NCBI GenBank assembly: GCA_949472775.1
Contig: CASWVG010000019.1
Coordinates: 1-44,125, forward strand
Direction of reading: 5' to 3'
Origin: an uncultured Lachnospiraceae bacterium
GTDB lineage: Bacteria; Bacillota; Clostridia; Lachnospirales; Lachnospiraceae
Length of the DNA: 44,125 nt
The translations under genes were made by a program, and so were the position numbers. Below the pieces are notes generated by a model that had not been told where the DNA came from, searched no databases, and was given only the letters and a program-made list of their open reading frames with translations. Positions 41,750-44,125 of the stretch are shown here, in pieces. How positions within the stretch are numbered: position 1 is the first letter of the stretch; each line of letters starts with the position of its first letter.

Positions 41750-42205
41750 ATGGAACATTGGGATTTCGGGGAAAGCAGATGGGTTCTGGCGGATGTGGAC
41801 GGCTATTACGAATATGAACCGCGTTTTGGCTACAGCCAGTTTGATCTGCCGCGGCGGAAGTTTGTGACGGCTTCGGAGGCATGGCTTGGCTTGAGAAAAG
41901 GTACACTTCAAAAAAAGCTGGATGTTTTCTCCAAAGATCCACTGGAAGGCGTCTGCGAGTATCTGTTTATGGATTTTCACGCGCTGATGAACAACGAAAT
42001 TTTTTATTCCTATCAGCCACTGTATCTTCGGGGCGGCATACGGAATCTGAGAAAAGAGGAGCTTGGTGAGCTTGACGAACTGGCGGAACTTTTGGCAGAG
42101 CCTGACGAAAACAGGGAGCGGATAGAGCATTTGTGGCGGGTCAATGAGAAACTGTCCATTCTGACAAACAACACGCAAAACATTTATTATGATACATTTC
42201 AATAG
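41750..42205 (+). CDS. Hypothetical protein coupled to the MFS gene
   Basis: The 151-residue protein starts directly at the stop of the transporter gene, so it is translationally coupled. It is acidic and soluble, with aromatic N-terminal residues (WVLADVDGYYEYEPRFGYSQFDLPRRKFVTASEAWLGL) and a helical, charged second half. I know no family for it. It probably belongs to the TetR-MFS operon. Confidence 0.65.
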   Translation: MEHWDFGESRWVLADVDGYYEYEPRFGYSQFDLPRRKFVTASEAWLGLRKGTLQKKLDVFSKDPLEGVCEYLFMDFHALMNNEIFYSYQPLYLRGGIRNLRKEELGELDELAELLAEPDENRERIEHLWRVNEKLSILTNNTQNIYYDTFQ

Positions 42206-42324
42206 TCTCACAAGAGATTGTTTGAAAGGAAATAGATTGCCATGAATCAATAAATATTCGAATTTGTCATCACGATGGCATGTACAGGAAAATGCGACAT
42301 TGTTCAGAAGGCGACCAGAACAAG

Positions 42325-43011
42325 TTACGCATGGTTCCCGGTTTCCAAACACCACTTTGCAATTTTTTCAATCAGTGTGGCATCGATTTTGCCATAGGGG
42401 ATGCGGATCGTTCCCTTATCGGTTTTGTAGCCTTGAAGGTCCTGCGCGAAATGGGATACGGCTTCGGGGCCCGGATAAAATCCGATGTGCCCTTTGGAGG
42501 CGGCAAAGTGAAGGATATTGTGCTTTTTCCAAAAGGTTGGCATACTCCATGAAATACGTTCTTCCGCTTCCGGCAGGGCATCGCGGAGAATCTGGCGGAT
42601 AAACCGGAGGTCTTCCTGTTTATCCGCATCCTGACTAAGGATATATTCGTCAATCGTTTTTGGCTTTTCGCCACAGTAATGACTCTGGTCTTTTTTCTTG
42701 AATTCCCTTCCGCATTTGGGACATTTCCACATAGGTTTTTTCTCGCTTTCTCTTTCCCGTATCACTACCTCGACAACATCGCCAAAGCTCTTACCAATCT
42801 GTCTGCGTATCTGCCTGGTAACGCCGATGATGTAGCAGGGCGTTCCCATTTTTACCACCTGTCCCTGGTACGGGACACCGTCGAACGTGGCATCTACAAG
42901 CAGACGCCCCTTGCCAAAAAGTGCTTTGATATCATAGGGCACTTCTACATATGCGGCATCCATATTTTCATTTTGCAGTATCGTTGCACTGAATTTCAGA
43001 TAATTTTCCAT
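42325..43011 (-). CDS. DUF1905 plus DUF1801 (YdhG-like) fusion protein
   Basis: The 228-residue protein joins an N-terminal DUF1905 domain (about 1-85, KFSATILQ...VPYDIKALFGKGRLLVDATFDGVPYQG), a small zinc motif (CPKCGREFKKKDQSHYC, about 95-111), and a C-terminal DUF1801 domain (YdhG-like; IDEYILSQ...IRQILRDALPEAEERISWSMPTFWKK...YPGPEAVSHFAQDLQGYKTDKGTIRIPYGK). The functions of both families are unsettled. ATG 43011 (AAAGGA) is preferred; TTG at 43020 is an alternative. Confidence 0.85.
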   Translation of the reverse strand: MENYLKFSATILQNENMDAAYVEVPYDIKALFGKGRLLVDATFDGVPYQGQVVKMGTPCYIIGVTRQIRRQIGKSFGDVVEVVIRERESEKKPMWKCPKCGREFKKKDQSHYCGEKPKTIDEYILSQDADKQEDLRFIRQILRDALPEAEERISWSMPTFWKKHNILHFAASKGHIGFYPGPEAVSHFAQDLQGYKTDKGTIRIPYGKIDATLIEKIAKWCLETGNHA

Positions 43012-43073
43012 CGTATACAATTCCTTTCCCGTAACAGGTTTATTTCAAATTCGGACAGACAGGCGGCTGTTTT

Positions 43074-43289
43074 CTAGTTTCCCGTTTCCCTTTTATATTC
43101 CAAAATATCTCCGGGCTGGCAGTCAAGAACGTCACAGATGGCATCCAAAGTGGAAAAGCGGATGGCACTGATTTTTCCTGTTTTTATTTTTGATAAATTA
43201 ACATTTGCAACGCCGACTTTTTCGGAAAGCTCTTTCAATGACATTTTCCTGTCAGCCATCACTCTGTCTAATCTTAAGATAATAGCCAT
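43074..43289 (-). CDS. Cro/C1-type HTH regulator (YozG-like)
   Basis: The 71-residue protein is a single HTH domain (LRLDRVMADRKMSLKELSEKVGVANVNLSKIKTGKISAIRFSTLDAICDVLDCQPGDILEYK). ATG 43289 follows GGGAAA; ATG 43301 has no SD. Pairs of this YozG-type regulator with a DUF2975 membrane protein, as here, are common in Firmicutes. Confidence 0.9.
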   Translation of the reverse strand: MAIILRLDRVMADRKMSLKELSEKVGVANVNLSKIKTGKISAIRFSTLDAICDVLDCQPGDILEYKRETGN

Positions 43290-43304
43290 ATTTTCCCACA
43301 TTCC

Positions 43305-43377
43305 GAAGCGTCAGGGTGAGGAACCGCGAACCGAATGACAAATTCGGTCATGCGATTAAAGAAGTCTGTGACGCTTC
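43305..43377 (-). other. Inverted repeats between DUF2975 and HTH genes
   Basis: Outer arms GAAGCGTCA (43305-43313) and TGACGCTTC (43369-43377) are perfect; inside is ACCGAA / TTCGGT (43330-43335, 43343-43348). No U-run. The structure could limit read-through or stabilise the upstream message. Confidence 0.55.
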
Positions 43378-43434
43378 TGTACAAATTTCCGAATGAAAAA
43401 TAAGGTCATCAGACTCATTTTTCAATCTTGTCAC

Positions 43435-43944
43435 CTATAATGTTTCATCCACCTGATTTTGTAGTTCGCATCCATACTCATAAAGCTGGATGATTCCCCA
43501 GAAGATAAATCCTGCAATGATTCCGAATCCGATGCTGCCTTGTAAAATTAGTAAGGTAAACAATACGGAAACAACTTTTAAATCCTTTACAATTTCCGGT
43601 AAAAACGGAGAGTAATCATTATAAATTTTATTAAATATTCTGGCTATAAAGTGCATGATGACAGTCAGCATCAGCAAAAACAGGACGCCAAATATCAAAA
43701 ACACAATACATGCGTCTATAATTCTGCCTTCGCCTGCCAGTTTAGCAGTCAAGTAGCCCATATGGCTAAAATCAAAATCTGTCTGGGATGCGGTAGTCAT
43801 TGTACTGAGTGTATTGCGCAGTGCAGACAGCACGAGTATAAAAATCAAAAATATGCCGGTAAATATGCCAAATATTATTTGAAATATCTTTCCTGTTTTT
43901 CCGATGAGTCTGCTTGCTCTTTTTATGTCTGCTAACTTATCCAT
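43435..43944 (-). CDS. DUF2975 membrane protein
   Basis: The 169-residue protein has four hydrophobic segments (about 20-42, 78-100, 112-135, 135-155), with the family pattern FNKIYNDYSPFLPEIVKDLKVVSVLFTLLI. It lies upstream of the small HTH gene in the same direction; together they form a regulator-membrane pair whose role is unknown. ATG 43944 has AGGGGGC upstream. Confidence 0.85.
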   Translation of the reverse strand: MDKLADIKRASRLIGKTGKIFQIIFGIFTGIFLIFILVLSALRNTLSTMTTASQTDFDFSHMGYLTAKLAGEGRIIDACIVFLIFGVLFLLMLTVIMHFIARIFNKIYNDYSPFLPEIVKDLKVVSVLFTLLILQGSIGFGIIAGFIFWGIIQLYEYGCELQNQVDETL

Positions 43945-43988
43945 AAGAGATGCCCCCTTTTATTTGTGATTAGAATCCCGATATGAGG

Positions 43989-44017
43989 ATTATATGATAT
44001 ATTTTAATGTATGTCAA
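43989..44017 (-). promoter_or_regulatory. Promoter of the DUF2975-HTH pair
   Basis: On the minus strand, TTGACA (44017-44012), 17 bp, TATAAT (43994-43989), about 45 bases before the ATG. Upstream (44018-44055) the sequence is AT-rich with partial inverted TTAAT / ATTAA blocks, a candidate operator for the small HTH protein. Confidence 0.8.
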
Positions 44018-44125
44018 TTAATATTTAACGTTTATCATTAAATTATTTTCGTTTCTTATTTATTTAATTTGATTAGGGTGTCAAAAGACACATTTGTAAA
44101 TATTTGATTTTGTTTGTACCTTGAA

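Overview
The window looks like a chromosomal segment of a spore-forming, low-GC Gram-positive anaerobe, most likely a member of the Lachnospiraceae (Clostridia). The evidence is a forespore sigma factor SigG, a YlmC/YmxH sporulation protein, the run nrdR - yqeG - aroE - aroK - aroQ - efp, a DUF5688 protein, an NADP-type glutamate dehydrogenase and Gram-positive SD sequences. The species cannot be told from the sequence alone.

Layout. (1) 1-1090: AT-rich edge with a DUF3800 gene that appears frameshifted at its 5' end. (2) 1091-10570: a phage-derived module in two divergent halves. Leftward runs a small protein, a 910-residue single-chain RNA polymerase of the eukaryotic RdRP/YonO type (DVDGD at residues 590-594), an HU-like protein, two phage structural or assembly proteins, a terminator, then holin, a two-domain endolysin and a coiled-coil protein. 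Rightward, from a strong promoter carrying two LexA boxes, run a sigma-70-like factor, a DUF262/ParB-like protein and perhaps a 26-residue basic peptide. No terminase, portal, capsid or integrase is visible. (3) 10597-21744: core genes: sigG, a zinc-ribbon/SH3 membrane protein with a 30-bp tandem repeat, ymxH, nrdR, yqeG, three shikimate genes, efp, tRNA-Arg(CCG), an SH3 membrane protein and gdhA. (4) 21890-23950: an AT-richer MFS efflux gene flanked by two predicted type I toxin-antitoxin loci of the holin-like small-toxin kind, each with convergent antisense promoter and shared terminator. (5) 24000-36130: a membrane protein, a DEDDh exonuclease, an AgrC/AgrA-like two-component pair, an OmpR-type two-component system plus ABC/FtsX transporter (with a small broken gene between regulator and kinase), and a chemoreceptor. 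(6) 36180-39580: an AraC regulator divergent from a PfkB sugar kinase and class II aldolase. (7) 39690-44125: a TetR-MFS operon, a DUF1905/DUF1801-type protein, and a DUF2975/Cro-type HTH pair.

The most interesting element is region 2. It couples DNA damage (LexA) to a sigma factor and sits divergent from an operon led by its own QDE-1/YonO-like RNA polymerase and ending in a lysis cassette. A reasonable hypothesis is an SOS-induced, self-transcribed, phage-derived lysis or particle-release system. All assignments are from reading the sequence and from family knowledge; no database search was run.
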